Below, one piece after another: positions 24,844 through 32,889 of a DNA stretch of 64,000 nucleotides (its first letter is position 1; each line of letters opens with the position of its first letter). The stretch comes from Rhodococcus ruber NBRC 15591 (GTDB lineage Bacteria; Actinomycetota; Actinomycetes; Mycobacteriales; Mycobacteriaceae). The position numbers and the translations under genes were made by a program. The notes below the pieces were generated by a model, which was given only the letters and a program-made list of their open reading frames with translations, was not told the origin of the DNA and ran no database searches. Where the stretch lies: contig NZ_BCXE01000034.1 in assembly GCF_001894945.1 (NCBI RefSeq), positions 124,001 through 188,000 of the forward strand, written 5' to 3'.

Positions 24844-25983
24844 ATGGCTTCCTCCTCCCCGCTCTTCCGCCCGCTCCGTGTGCGTTCGCTCGAGTTGGCG
24901 AACCGCATCGTGATGTCACCGATGACGCGGTCGTACTCGATCGACGGTGTGCCGGGTGAGGACGTCGCCGCCTACTACCGGCGGCGGGCCGCGGGTGGGA
25001 CGGGCCTGATCGTCACCGAGGGTGTCGCCATCGATCACCCGACGGCCGTGGACAATCCGCGTGTTCCGCGCATGCACGGCACCGAGGCACTCGCGGGGTG
25101 GCGCCGGGTCGTCGACGAAGTACACGACGCCGGGGGCCGGATCGTCCCGCAGTTGTGGCACGTCGGACCGTTGTGGGGCGCGATGAGCGCGGTCGATCCC
25201 GCACTGAAGCCGATGCGTCCGTCGGGCAGCTGGGGCACCCTGGGCATCACCTCGTACCCGGAGGACTACGTCGCGTGGGCCACCCGGCCGACGGAGGCGA
25301 TGACCGAGCAGGACATCGCCGACGTGATCGCGGCCTACGCTCGCGCCGCCGCCGCAGCCGCCGAGGCCGGATTCGACGGCATCGCGCTGCACGGCGGGCA
25401 CGGCTACCTGCTGGACTCGTTCCTGTGGGAGGGCACCAACACCCGGACCGACGCGTGGGGCGGTGACCTCGAGCGGCGCACCCGATTCCCCGCGGCCGTC
25501 GTGGCGGCCATCCGCGCCGAGATCGGCGACGATCTGCCCATCGTGTTCCGCTTCTCGCAGCACAAGCAGCAGAACTACACCGCGCGCATCGCCGAGACGC
25601 CCGACGAGCTGAAGGTGATCCTCGGCGCTCTCGTCGAGGCCGGCGTCGACATCCTCGACGCGAGCATCCGCCGTTTCGACACCCCCGCCTTCGAGGGCAG
25701 CGACCTCTCGCTCGCCGGCTGGGCAAAGCAGCTGACGGGCGTGACCACCATGGCCGTCGGCAGCGTCGGCATCGGCAAGTCGCTGCGGGAGAGCCGGATC
25801 AGCGGCTCGGCACCGATCGACGACAACGTCCACGAGGTGGAACGACGGATCGACAGCGGCGAATTCGACCTGATCGCCGTCGGCCGCCTGCACCTGGCCG
25901 ACCCGGCCCTCGCGACCACCCTGCAAGCCGGGGGGCCGCTGCCCGAATTCGACCGCGCGATCCACGAAGCGTCGCTGACCTGA
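24844..25983 (+). CDS. Old yellow enzyme-family NADH:flavin oxidoreductase
   Basis: 379 residues from ATG 24844. OYE hallmarks: LFRPLRVRSLELANRIVMSP at the N-terminus, PQLWHVG, and the active-site His pair region IALHGGHGYLLDSFLWEGTN, followed by NxRxDxxGG (TRTDAWGGDLERR). FMN-dependent reductase of activated C=C bonds or 2-enoyl compounds. Lies in the middle of the catabolic cluster, separated from the SDRs by the hairpin at 24743. Confidence 0.9.
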   Translation: MASSSPLFRPLRVRSLELANRIVMSPMTRSYSIDGVPGEDVAAYYRRRAAGGTGLIVTEGVAIDHPTAVDNPRVPRMHGTEALAGWRRVVDEVHDAGGRIVPQLWHVGPLWGAMSAVDPALKPMRPSGSWGTLGITSYPEDYVAWATRPTEAMTEQDIADVIAAYARAAAAAAEAGFDGIALHGGHGYLLDSFLWEGTNTRTDAWGGDLERRTRFPAAVVAAIRAEIGDDLPIVFRFSQHKQQNYTARIAETPDELKVILGALVEAGVDILDASIRRFDTPAFEGSDLSLAGWAKQLTGVTTMAVGSVGIGKSLRESRISGSAPIDDNVHEVERRIDSGEFDLIAVGRLHLADPALATTLQAGGPLPEFDRAIHEASLT

Positions 25984-26026
25984 CCCGAACGGGGCGGGTG
26001 CGCGGCGGTGACGACAGGAGGCCTCC

Positions 26027-26905
26027 ATGGGATCCTCGTTCCCCGAGCAACTTTCCGCTGTGCTCGATCGGCAGCGCCGGACGCCGTCCACGGCGTCGGC
26101 CACCGATCCGGGCCACCGGGTCCGGCCCGTCCGCGCCATGATCGATCTGCTCGTGCAGCACCACAAGCCGCTCACCGAGGCGGTCCACGCCGACTTCGAC
26201 GGACAACTGCCGACCCACGTGGTCATGGACGACATCCTCACGTCCCTGACGGCACTGCACCGGGTGCGGGAGTCGTTGGAAGGCTGGGGTAGCGCCGGTC
26301 GGCCCACCTACCGGATATCCGGACCGTCGGGGGCGCTGTGGCACTGCGGCCCGCACCACGACGCCGGGACGGTGGCCATCGTGGGAAGCCGCACCGCACC
26401 CCTGTTCTCGCTGCTGGGACCGTGGGTCAGCGCGATCGGCACCGGCCACCGCGCCGTGCTGATGCCGGCCCACGGGCTGCCGCGCACGGTGCGGGTGCTG
26501 GCGGACGCCGCCGAGTCCCTCCTCGACCCCGCCCACATCGCGGTGCTCGTCGGGATCGAGAACCACGACGATCAGATCACCGCCGACCGCTTCGACCACG
26601 TCGTGGTCACCGGCGAGCACCACGCGTCGCCGCCCGGCGGGACCGCGACGACGTCCGTGCTGCGCCCCGGCGCTGCGGGACCGGTGAGTCCGCACCGACG
26701 CACGTTCGCCGACGCGCTTGCGACGACGTACGCCGCGCTGCTGCCCGCCGTCACCGACCACCCCGGTCTCGTCGTGACCGTCGCCGACCACCCGGGCAGC
26801 TGCCCGGTCCTGCGCTTCACCCGCCCCGGAGCGGCCTCGTCGCCGACCGATCAGTGGGACGACGAGCGCGCGCCGGACGTCGAGCGATGGAGAATGCCGG
26901 CATGA
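26027..26905 (+). CDS. Truncated aldehyde dehydrogenase-like protein
   Basis: 292 residues. The N-terminal half resembles the NAD-binding half of aldehyde dehydrogenases (AMIDLLVQHHKPLTEAVHAD, where ALDHs have the helix before the hydrolase-like core; AIVGSRTAPLFSLLGPWVSA like the GVxxxxxPWNFPL region; LMPAHGLPRTV like IKPSExTP). The catalytic Cys and Glu motifs are missing and the second half is replaced by unrelated sequence. It is probably not a dehydrogenase any more. ATGA overlap with the next SnoaL gene shows it is still read within the operon. Confidence 0.5.
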   Translation: MGSSFPEQLSAVLDRQRRTPSTASATDPGHRVRPVRAMIDLLVQHHKPLTEAVHADFDGQLPTHVVMDDILTSLTALHRVRESLEGWGSAGRPTYRISGPSGALWHCGPHHDAGTVAIVGSRTAPLFSLLGPWVSAIGTGHRAVLMPAHGLPRTVRVLADAAESLLDPAHIAVLVGIENHDDQITADRFDHVVVTGEHHASPPGGTATTSVLRPGAAGPVSPHRRTFADALATTYAALLPAVTDHPGLVVTVADHPGSCPVLRFTRPGAASSPTDQWDDERAPDVERWRMPA

Positions 26906-27360
26906 GCAGCCCACTCGAGGATCGCCTCGCGCTCACGGACGTCGTCGCACGGTACGCCCGTGCCGTCGACCGCCGCGAGCCGGCCGTGCTGCGTTCGCTC
27001 TTCACCGACGACGCCGAGTTCGTGCAGCCGCCCGGGCTGGTCCGTCGCGGACACGACCCGGTGCTCACCGGTGCCGGACCGATCGCCGACGGGGTGCTCG
27101 CCGCGGTCGCGCACCTGCACTCCACACGCCACGTCCTCGGCCAGCACGTGATCGACCTCGACGGCGACCGCGCCCGGGGCGAGCTGTACTGCGAGGCGCA
27201 CCACGTGTACCCGAGCGGCGACGGCTACCGGGACTACACGGTGTCCGTCCGCTATCGGGACGAGTACCGGCGCGAGCCGGACGGCTGGCGCATCTCGCGC
27301 CGGGAACTGGTCGTCGATCTCACCGCCGACCGTGAAGTGACGTTGCTCCGATCCGAGTGA
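26902..27360 (+). CDS. SnoaL-like (NTF2-fold) protein
   Basis: 152 residues. NTF2-fold pattern DVVARYARAVDRREPAVLRS, LFTDDAEFVQ, then HSTRHVLGQHVIDLDGDRAR and EYRREPDGWRISRRELVVD. Coupled by ATGA to the ALDH-like gene. One of three such proteins in the cluster; they may form hetero-oligomers or act on successive intermediates. Confidence 0.8.
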   Translation: MSSPLEDRLALTDVVARYARAVDRREPAVLRSLFTDDAEFVQPPGLVRRGHDPVLTGAGPIADGVLAAVAHLHSTRHVLGQHVIDLDGDRARGELYCEAHHVYPSGDGYRDYTVSVRYRDEYRREPDGWRISRRELVVDLTADREVTLLRSE

Positions 27361-27373
27361 GGGGGAAACCTTC

Positions 27374-27901
27374 GTGACACAGACCGACGCGGGCCTGACA
27401 CCGAGCGCCGCGGAACAACTGCTGGCCGTCGAGGAGATCAAGCGGCTCTTCGCCGCACGGCTGCGGGTGATGGACACCAAGCAGTGGGATCTGTACCCCA
27501 CCCTGCACACCGAGGACGTGGTGAGCGAGACCTGGGGCGGTCTGCCCGAGGACACCCAGCCGCGCACCGGTGGACGGTCCAATCGGGTCGTGGGCCGCGA
27601 ACCGTTGCGGCGCGCCATCGAGAACCTGCTCGACGGAGGCACTCCGGTCACCAGTGCGCACCACGGTCACACTCCCGAGATCACCCTCACCGGCGACACC
27701 ACCGCGACCGGCATCTGGGCGATGGAGGACGAACTGTGGTGGACGAACGGGACCGTCGAGGAACACCTGCACGGCTGGGGCCACTACCACGAGGAGTACC
27801 GGAAGGTCGACGGCGTGTGGTTGATCAGCTACCGCAAGCTCACCCGGCTGCGGCAGGTGCACACACCCGGGTTCTTCGACTTTCTGAAGCCGCTCCGGTA
27901 G
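27374..27901 (+). CDS. SnoaL-like (NTF2-fold) protein
   Basis: 175 residues, GTG start after GGGGGAAAC. EEIKRLFAARLRVMDTKQWD, LHTEDVVSETW and the C-terminal EYRKVDGVWLISYRKLTRLR fit the NTF2/SnoaL fold; the closing FDFLKPLR tail is typical of family members in terpenoid and aromatic catabolic clusters. Thirteen bases after the previous gene, last of the operon. Confidence 0.8.
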   Translation: MTQTDAGLTPSAAEQLLAVEEIKRLFAARLRVMDTKQWDLYPTLHTEDVVSETWGGLPEDTQPRTGGRSNRVVGREPLRRAIENLLDGGTPVTSAHHGHTPEITLTGDTTATGIWAMEDELWWTNGTVEEHLHGWGHYHEEYRKVDGVWLISYRKLTRLRQVHTPGFFDFLKPLR

Positions 27902-28128
27902 GACTTCGCCGGTTGCCGTCTCGGGGATCGAGATGGTGACGGAGCGCCTTTCGCGGTAACGCGTCTCGTCGGTTCACCGGCTCTCGGTCCTCGTCGACAC
28001 GCCACGGATGGCTCAGCAATTCTCTTGCGGAGCCGAGGGCAGCGCACGTGGAACGGCTTCGTGACGTCTCTGGCGGAAATCGTCCCAGAGCAACGGAATT
28101 GCTGCCACCGAGCACATTGCGCTCGCCC

Positions 28129-28658
28129 CTACCTCCCCAGTCTCCGCTGCGGCGGAACAGGCTTCGGCTCTTCGACCACTCGAAGAAGTGCGTGGTACCC
28201 CTGACTTCGGAACTGTTCGGGAACCTGCAACCAGGACGGATGCGACTCTGCGGCCAATGCGTCGGCCAAGACCCGGACCCGTCCACGATCACTGCCTTCC
28301 ATGCGTAGGCTGTCGCCCAACGGATCGTTCATCGCACACGCCGACACCACCGCGTCGTCGAGGTGCCGCGCTCGGTCCCGTGCGTCCTCCTTGTAGGCAG
28401 CACCTTTCAGCACCAGCGCACCGAGGACGTCAGGAACGCTCAGCCGGATCGATCCGTCGTCGTACTCGACGATGCAGTCGACGGTCTTGCGGAGAGCCGA
28501 AGTTCCTGCAGGCACGGCGAATACCTCACGGCCGGCCACCTTCGGTCGATGACGGGGCGCGAGATCGTCCGGGACAGTTCCGCTACCTGGGGCCACGGCG
28601 GCGTCCACCCGCCGACAGGAGCCGGCACTTCCCATCTCGGCCGGTCACCGGACGTCAT
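28129..28658 (-). pseudogene. AbiEii-like nucleotidyltransferase partner with an internal deletion
   Basis: The frame opening at 28658 (overlapping the HTH gene's stop) starts like the intact partner protein, MTSGDRPRWEVPAPVGG then PPWPQVAELSRT, but is lost after about 32 residues. Protein-like sequence resumes in a different frame near 28575 with DDLAPRHRPKVAGREVFAVP and VLGALVLKGAAYKEDARDRA, down to the stop at 28129. The nucleotidyltransferase core expected between them (GGxxxxLH and metal ligands) is missing. A start at 28635 in the second frame would give 168 residues without the core. Family recalled, not searched. Confidence 0.5.
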
Positions 28659-29331
28659 CGAGCAAATTCTGTAGCACCCGCGTGCCGGCGCTACGCTCGC
28701 GAGTGTCGAGAGAGTCCATCAGATCCACTGCGACAGCTGCCAGCGGCACCTCTCCCCCACGAAAGGCATCCGCGATCGTCACCGCCCGCACAGTGATGTC
28801 ACCATCCCCGTCGACGGTCAAACCGAAGTGATCGACAAGACCGTCGTACTCCTCCGCCAGTACATATCCGTCGATCCCTCTCCGGCTCGCAGCCAAACCG
28901 AACTTGCTCGCGACGGGGCGTCGTACCAGCGCGCTTGCGCCGGTCAGCACCAGATACTCGGAGAGGTTCGCCGCGCTGCCGGCCCATCCACGCATGCGAT
29001 GAACCGCCGCACGGCGACGCGCGAGAAATGCGACTTCCTGCGCGCTGGATCGCCGGAGCCGGTGCTTGAGCCGGGCCATCTGCGCCGCCGGTATCCAGTC
29101 CACGTCCTCCCCGGACAGCAGCGTCAACGCCGCCCAGGCGACGTCTTCGTTCCAGGGCCGCCCGCGGACCGGGCGCAACTGTGCACGACGGTGCACCGAG
29201 CCGGCATCCAGGAGCAGCATGTCACCGATCTCACGCGCTACCACCACTTCGCCGGCGCGAGCCAAGCGGGCGACCTGTCGCCTGCTGACTCCCAGTTCGA
29301 CAGCTGCGGCCGCTACGGACATCTCCTTCAC
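28645..29331 (-). CDS. AbiEi-like HTH protein of a toxin-antitoxin-type pair
   Basis: 228 residues from GTG 29331. N-terminal helix-turn-helix (MSVAAAAVELGVSRRQVARL) followed by a domain seen in AbiEi-type antitoxins of nucleotidyltransferase systems: LTGASALVRRPVASKFGLA and GYVLAEEYDGLVDHFGLTVD. It normally represses its own promoter and neutralises the partner. Here the partner is truncated, so this gene may be an orphan. Local composition is a little less GC-biased than the flanking operons, consistent with acquisition. Confidence 0.6.
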   Translation of the reverse strand: MKEMSVAAAAVELGVSRRQVARLARAGEVVVAREIGDMLLLDAGSVHRRAQLRPVRGRPWNEDVAWAALTLLSGEDVDWIPAAQMARLKHRLRRSSAQEVAFLARRRAAVHRMRGWAGSAANLSEYLVLTGASALVRRPVASKFGLAASRRGIDGYVLAEEYDGLVDHFGLTVDGDGDITVRAVTIADAFRGGEVPLAAVAVDLMDSLDTRERSAGTRVLQNLLDDVR

Positions 29332-29334
29332 TCA

Positions 29335-29360
29335 TATATAGTCTCGACTGCGACCATATA
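29335..29360. promoter_or_regulatory. Promoter/operator of the AbiEi-like gene
   Basis: AT-rich island with TATAT (29335-29339) and ATATA (29356-29360) framing the palindrome AGTC-TC-GACT (29340-29349), directly upstream of the start codon. Suits autorepression by the HTH protein; the closeness to the start suggests a very short leader. Confidence 0.45.
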
Positions 29361-29509
29361 ACGCAATATTTCCACTTCAATCCCGTTTCTATTCCACCTC
29401 TGCAGCGCAGGCGGATCCCCACTCGCACCGGGCCGTCGAACATGGCACGACATGGGGGATGCCACGCGGGAGCGCCTCGATCGCGGCACCGGTCGGGACG
29501 AACCGGGGG

Positions 29510-29791
29510 TCACGCCAGATGCTGCCGGGGAGCGAGCTTCCGGTCGGCTCGGTCCACGGCGGCCCACACCGCGCCGATCTCCTCGTCGTCGGGATCGATG
29601 CGCCCCTCGCACGCGAGCAGGTTCAGCTCAAGGAAGCCGTCCGACCGGTTCGCCGGGCCGGCCGCGAACACCATCGGGAGCAGACCGCGGACGCGGTCGG
29701 CGCCTTCGTGGAGTGCACGTCGAAAATGTCGCACCGGCAGGATCAGGGCACCGAGCCCTCGTAGCACCCTTCGGACAGATCGGCGTGGCAT
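29510..29791 (-). CDS. Hypothetical 93-residue protein
   Basis: Starts six bases after the stop of the hemerythrin-SRPBCC gene. Sequence looks like a real small soluble protein: VRHFRRALHEGADRVRGLLP, AAGPANRSDGFLELNLLACE and DDEEIGAVWAAVDRADRKLA. High G/C at third positions. No family recognised. Probably the last gene of that transcript. Confidence 0.5.
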   Translation of the reverse strand: MPRRSVRRVLRGLGALILPVRHFRRALHEGADRVRGLLPMVFAAGPANRSDGFLELNLLACEGRIDPDDEEIGAVWAAVDRADRKLAPRQHLA

Positions 29792-29796
29792 GCGCG

Positions 29797-30990
29797 TCAG
29801 GTGTATGAGGCAGGAGTCGGCCCTGTAGGCGTGCCGGCGCGGGCCTGCCGCCGCAGCGTCTCCAGGTTCTGTCGCATCTGTGGCCGCATGTCCTGGTGCT
29901 GCGGATGCAGGCGGGAGTAGAGCGCGAGCAGGGGGCGGTACGGCAGTACGTCGATCCGGTACGAGTGCGTCACCCGGGTCCCGTCACCGTCGGTCCGGAA
30001 CACGTAGGACCAGGTGGTCGAGTCGTGGTAGAGCGGGTTGCGCCGGTCCGAGACGGTGTGGAATTCGAACCTCTCGCCAGGATCGGCGGCGGTCACCTCG
30101 CAGACCCGGGACCAGCGTATGTGATGGGCGCGGTTGCGTCCGCGGAAGCGGGCCCCCACCGTCCCCGGCGATCGTCCCGGCGGCCACTCGCAGCTGCGGC
30201 ACTCGGGGCTGCGCTCCCCGATGCGCGTGACGTCGGCGACCGCGTCGTACAGCTGCCGGGCCGGGGTGTCGATCCGCAGTTCCACCGACCCCTCGGTGCG
30301 GGGCGGCCGGTGCAGCCGCGGGCCGACATCGACGTCGGCGCCCCACCGAGCGGCGCATGCCCGCCGATACGGTCGTGCGAACGCATGCCGCAGCAGGAAC
30401 CGAGTAGCGGGGCCGACCTTGCCGACGGCGACGTCGTAGTCTTCCCGATCGACCCCGTCGACCACCCAGTGAGCTTCGATCCCCAACTCCCGCTTCGTCT
30501 TCGAGGCAATGAACACCTTCTGCTCCACCTCGTCCCACTGACGACGGGTCAGGGTCCGGGCGACGACCGGCATCATCTCGTCCTCTTCGCGCTGCAGATG
30601 CGGCAGCAGTACCTGTTCGAGTGCGGTGAGGGCATGCACCAGATCTTCTCGGGCCGCGGGATCGGCACGGTAGTCGGTGGCCGCAGCGGTCACCCGTTCG
30701 ATCTCGGGGCCGATCCGCGCATGGTCGGCGTCCATCTCGTCGAGCAGGGCCTCGGCGGCCGGGTTCACGGCGCGCACCAGGGGCCACAGTCCCTGATCCT
30801 CGCCGCTGTGGTGCAGGTGCAGGAACTGCATCATCCACACCAGATGATCGGCCAGGGCGACCCGCTGGGTCCGTTCGGGCGCAGGCGCGGTACGCAGTAC
30901 CTGGGCGGCGCGCGTCAGATCGCGGCGCAGCGCGCTGTGCACGACACGCATGATCCGCGTGTCGGCGGGGGGCAGAGTGTCGGTTGTCAT
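29797..30990 (-). CDS. Hemerythrin-SRPBCC fusion protein
   Basis: 397 residues from ATG 30990. Residues 10-145 form an HHE hemerythrin-like domain with ligands in order: H18, H60/H61 and E64 (LHHSGEDQGLW), H90 (MDADH), H131 and the following Glu (LPHLQREEDEM). After a linker, residues from about 245 form an SRPBCC/polyketide-cyclase domain (ELRIDTPARQLYDAVADVTR, WSYVFRTDGDGTRVTHSY). Combining a di-iron oxygen/NO-binding domain with a lipid- or hydrophobe-binding cavity is unusual and may sense or detoxify a small ligand. Downstream of, and co-transcribed with, a TetR regulator (29-base gap). Confidence 0.85.
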   Translation of the reverse strand: MTTDTLPPADTRIMRVVHSALRRDLTRAAQVLRTAPAPERTQRVALADHLVWMMQFLHLHHSGEDQGLWPLVRAVNPAAEALLDEMDADHARIGPEIERVTAAATDYRADPAAREDLVHALTALEQVLLPHLQREEDEMMPVVARTLTRRQWDEVEQKVFIASKTKRELGIEAHWVVDGVDREDYDVAVGKVGPATRFLLRHAFARPYRRACAARWGADVDVGPRLHRPPRTEGSVELRIDTPARQLYDAVADVTRIGERSPECRSCEWPPGRSPGTVGARFRGRNRAHHIRWSRVCEVTAADPGERFEFHTVSDRRNPLYHDSTTWSYVFRTDGDGTRVTHSYRIDVLPYRPLLALYSRLHPQHQDMRPQMRQNLETLRRQARAGTPTGPTPASYT

Positions 30991-31019
30991 GTTCGTCTCC
31001 AGCCATGGGCACCCGAGTC

Positions 31020-31676
31020 TCACCCCGGGCGATCGAGAATTTCTTCGATGCGGTCGATGAGCCACGCCTCGTAGCGGACCCGACTCCAGCCGCATCCTTC
31101 GATGAAAAGGGCGTAGACCTGGTCCCCGGCCTGAACCCACAATTCGTCGACCTGACCGGGATCCGGGTGGCGGCCCAGAATCACGCCGACGACGTCGGCG
31201 ATCGAGAGCCTGCGTTGCCGCTCCAGATCGGCAACCACCGCGGCGAGCGCGGGATCGACCGTCGCCCCCTGGCGCAGTGCCGCGGCCAGGCGATGGAGGC
31301 GCGCGTTGATCAGGGCAATCATGCGCGCGGTGATCTCGATGCGCTCGCCGGTCGTGCGCCCGGCACCGATCGCCGTGTAGGCGGGCCGGGCGGCCAGTGG
31401 CACCGGCGCGTCGTCGCCGACGACGGCGACGTCCAGCGCCGACTTCAACAGATCCGCCTTGGATCCGAACGTTGCGTAGACGGTTTCGACGGACACCCCG
31501 GCGGTCCGCGCGACCTCGCGCATCCCGGTGCCGACCCAGCCGCGCTCGGCGAACAAGCGGGTGGCGGCCTCGAGCACGACCCTCCGCGTCTGGGCTGCCT
31601 GCATCCGGCGCAGCGAAGAGCGGTACCGGCGAGTTCCGGAGCCGCCGGCCGTCGAGTCGTACTCGACCGTGGCCAT
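31020..31676 (-). CDS. TetR-family regulator
   Basis: 218 residues. HTH at about 28-75: RRVVLEAATRLFAERGWVGT, MREVARTAGVSVETVYATFG, SKADLLKSAL. The C-terminal ligand domain ends with GCGWSRVRYEAWLIDRIEEI. Start ATG 31676. It is first in the transcript with the hemerythrin fusion and likely represses it through the palindrome just upstream. Confidence 0.88.
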   Translation of the reverse strand: MATVEYDSTAGGSGTRRYRSSLRRMQAAQTRRVVLEAATRLFAERGWVGTGMREVARTAGVSVETVYATFGSKADLLKSALDVAVVGDDAPVPLAARPAYTAIGAGRTTGERIEITARMIALINARLHRLAAALRQGATVDPALAAVVADLERQRRLSIADVVGVILGRHPDPGQVDELWVQAGDQVYALFIEGCGWSRVRYEAWLIDRIEEILDRPG

Positions 31677-31689
31677 ACCCCGATTCTAG

Positions 31690-31701
31690 AACGTACGCGT
31701 T
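31690..31701. promoter_or_regulatory. Candidate TetR operator
   Basis: AACG-TACG-CGTT inverted repeat in an AT-richer stretch 14 bases upstream of the TetR start; extended context TAGAACGTACGCGTTTTCG. Position is right for autorepression. Confidence 0.4.
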
Positions 31702-32095
31702 TTCGATACAATACTGTTCCAGTGATTTCCGGGCCCGTCCGAATCCGAATACATCCCCAGCACCACCCCTTTCGTCACCCTGGGCGGCACACTGGTCCGG
31801 GACGGCCGAACGGACCATCGACTGTTCGACGGCCGTCCGACTGCAATCCCGTTCGCACACAGTGACATACACTGCACCACGCCGGTGCAGCAACAGATCC
31901 GTGGTGATCGCCGGCTCCCCGATCGGGGTGCCGAACTCGAACTCACGCCCCGCGGCCGAAGGGTGGTCGCTGTCGCCGCGGCCGGTGCCCTCGAGCGTCG
32001 GACCCCACGGTGAGCGCCAGACAGTTCCGGACGTCCGTAGACGGAGCGATGCACGTCTGCGCCGTCATGTTCGGGACGAACGGTAGTCTCGAACC
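31702..32095. other. Region without a convincing gene
   Basis: About 394 bases. One plus-strand frame ending at 32011 has a protein-like tail (GAELELTPRGRRVVAVAAAG) but no start. A CTGCACC-acgcc-GGTGCAG hairpin sits at 31872-31890 and CAGTG/CACTG arms just before it. Possibly the promoter of the GNAT gene plus a degraded gene end. Confidence 0.35.
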
Positions 32096-32593
32096 GTGCA
32101 GGAGGCTGCGAGGTTTCACGTGCGGGAACCGGAGCCCGCCGATGCCGAGGCGATCGCTCGAGTGCAGGTCGCCACCTGGCAGGCAACCTACGGCAGCCTC
32201 CTCCCCAGCTCGTACTTCGACGCCACCGCGCTCGAGCAGCGCACAGCCATGTGGCGCTCCGTACTGAACGGGCTGCACCGTCCGCCACGACTCCGCGTCG
32301 CCGAAACACACGGAGACATCGTCGGGTTCGCTGCTGCCGGCCCACCGATCGAGGACGACGACCCCGTCCGAGACCTCCAGCTCTACACCCTCTATCTCCT
32401 CCCCGAACACCACGGAAGCGGTGCCGGGCAACTACTTCTCGATGCCGTTCTCGTCGGAGAACCCGCTCAACTGTGGGTTGCCGAGGACAATCCCCGCGCC
32501 CACAGCTTCTATCGCCGTAACGGGTTCATGCCCGACGGTACGGAGAAGATCTTCCCGCACGCCCCTCTGGTCGCGGTCCGACTCGTCCGATAG
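32096..32593 (+). CDS. GNAT-family N-acetyltransferase
   Basis: 165 residues, GTG start. GNAT motifs: VREPEPADAEAIARVQVATW at the N-terminus, LYTLYLLPEHHGSGAGQLLL as motif A (acetyl-CoA pyrophosphate loop HHGSGAG in place of Q/RxxGxG/A), and VAEDNPRAHSFYRRNGF as motif B. Acts on an amine of a small molecule or protein; substrate unknown. Monocistronic. Confidence 0.88.
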   Translation: MQEAARFHVREPEPADAEAIARVQVATWQATYGSLLPSSYFDATALEQRTAMWRSVLNGLHRPPRLRVAETHGDIVGFAAAGPPIEDDDPVRDLQLYTLYLLPEHHGSGAGQLLLDAVLVGEPAQLWVAEDNPRAHSFYRRNGFMPDGTEKIFPHAPLVAVRLVR

Positions 32594-32610
32594 CTGCCCC
32601 TCATACCGAG

Positions 32611-32650
32611 CAAGTGATGCGCACACGCCGCCCGATGCGGGCATCACTTG
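32611..32650 (+). terminator. Terminator-like hairpin after the GNAT gene
   Basis: CAAGTGATGC and GCATCACTTG form a perfect 10-bp stem with a 20-base GC-rich loop, 17 bases after the GNAT stop. No U-tract. Confidence 0.6.
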
Positions 32651-32889
32651 CCACCGCACATGCAACAACGACTCCGCCCCGAGTGGCGGTGGCGCCCCGC
32701 CGACCGGCTCGTAACACGTGGACGTGATTGCGAACTGGACGCTTGTCACGATCACCGGACGGGGGCCCGGCACGGCCGGTACCGGCCCGAGTGGCCCGGT
32801 TCCGACGACTGCACCTGTCGCCTACGCAATACCCGGCCGCTGGGACACCGATCCGGTGCGACAATCCAGGTGTCGAAGGGAGGCGCGAG

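Noticed and set aside
30991-31893. Extension of the hemerythrin frame to 31893 (698 codons)
   Set aside because: The upstream 300 codons lie in antiphase to a clear TetR gene and are Arg/Gly-rich; the protein-like part starts at ATG 30990.
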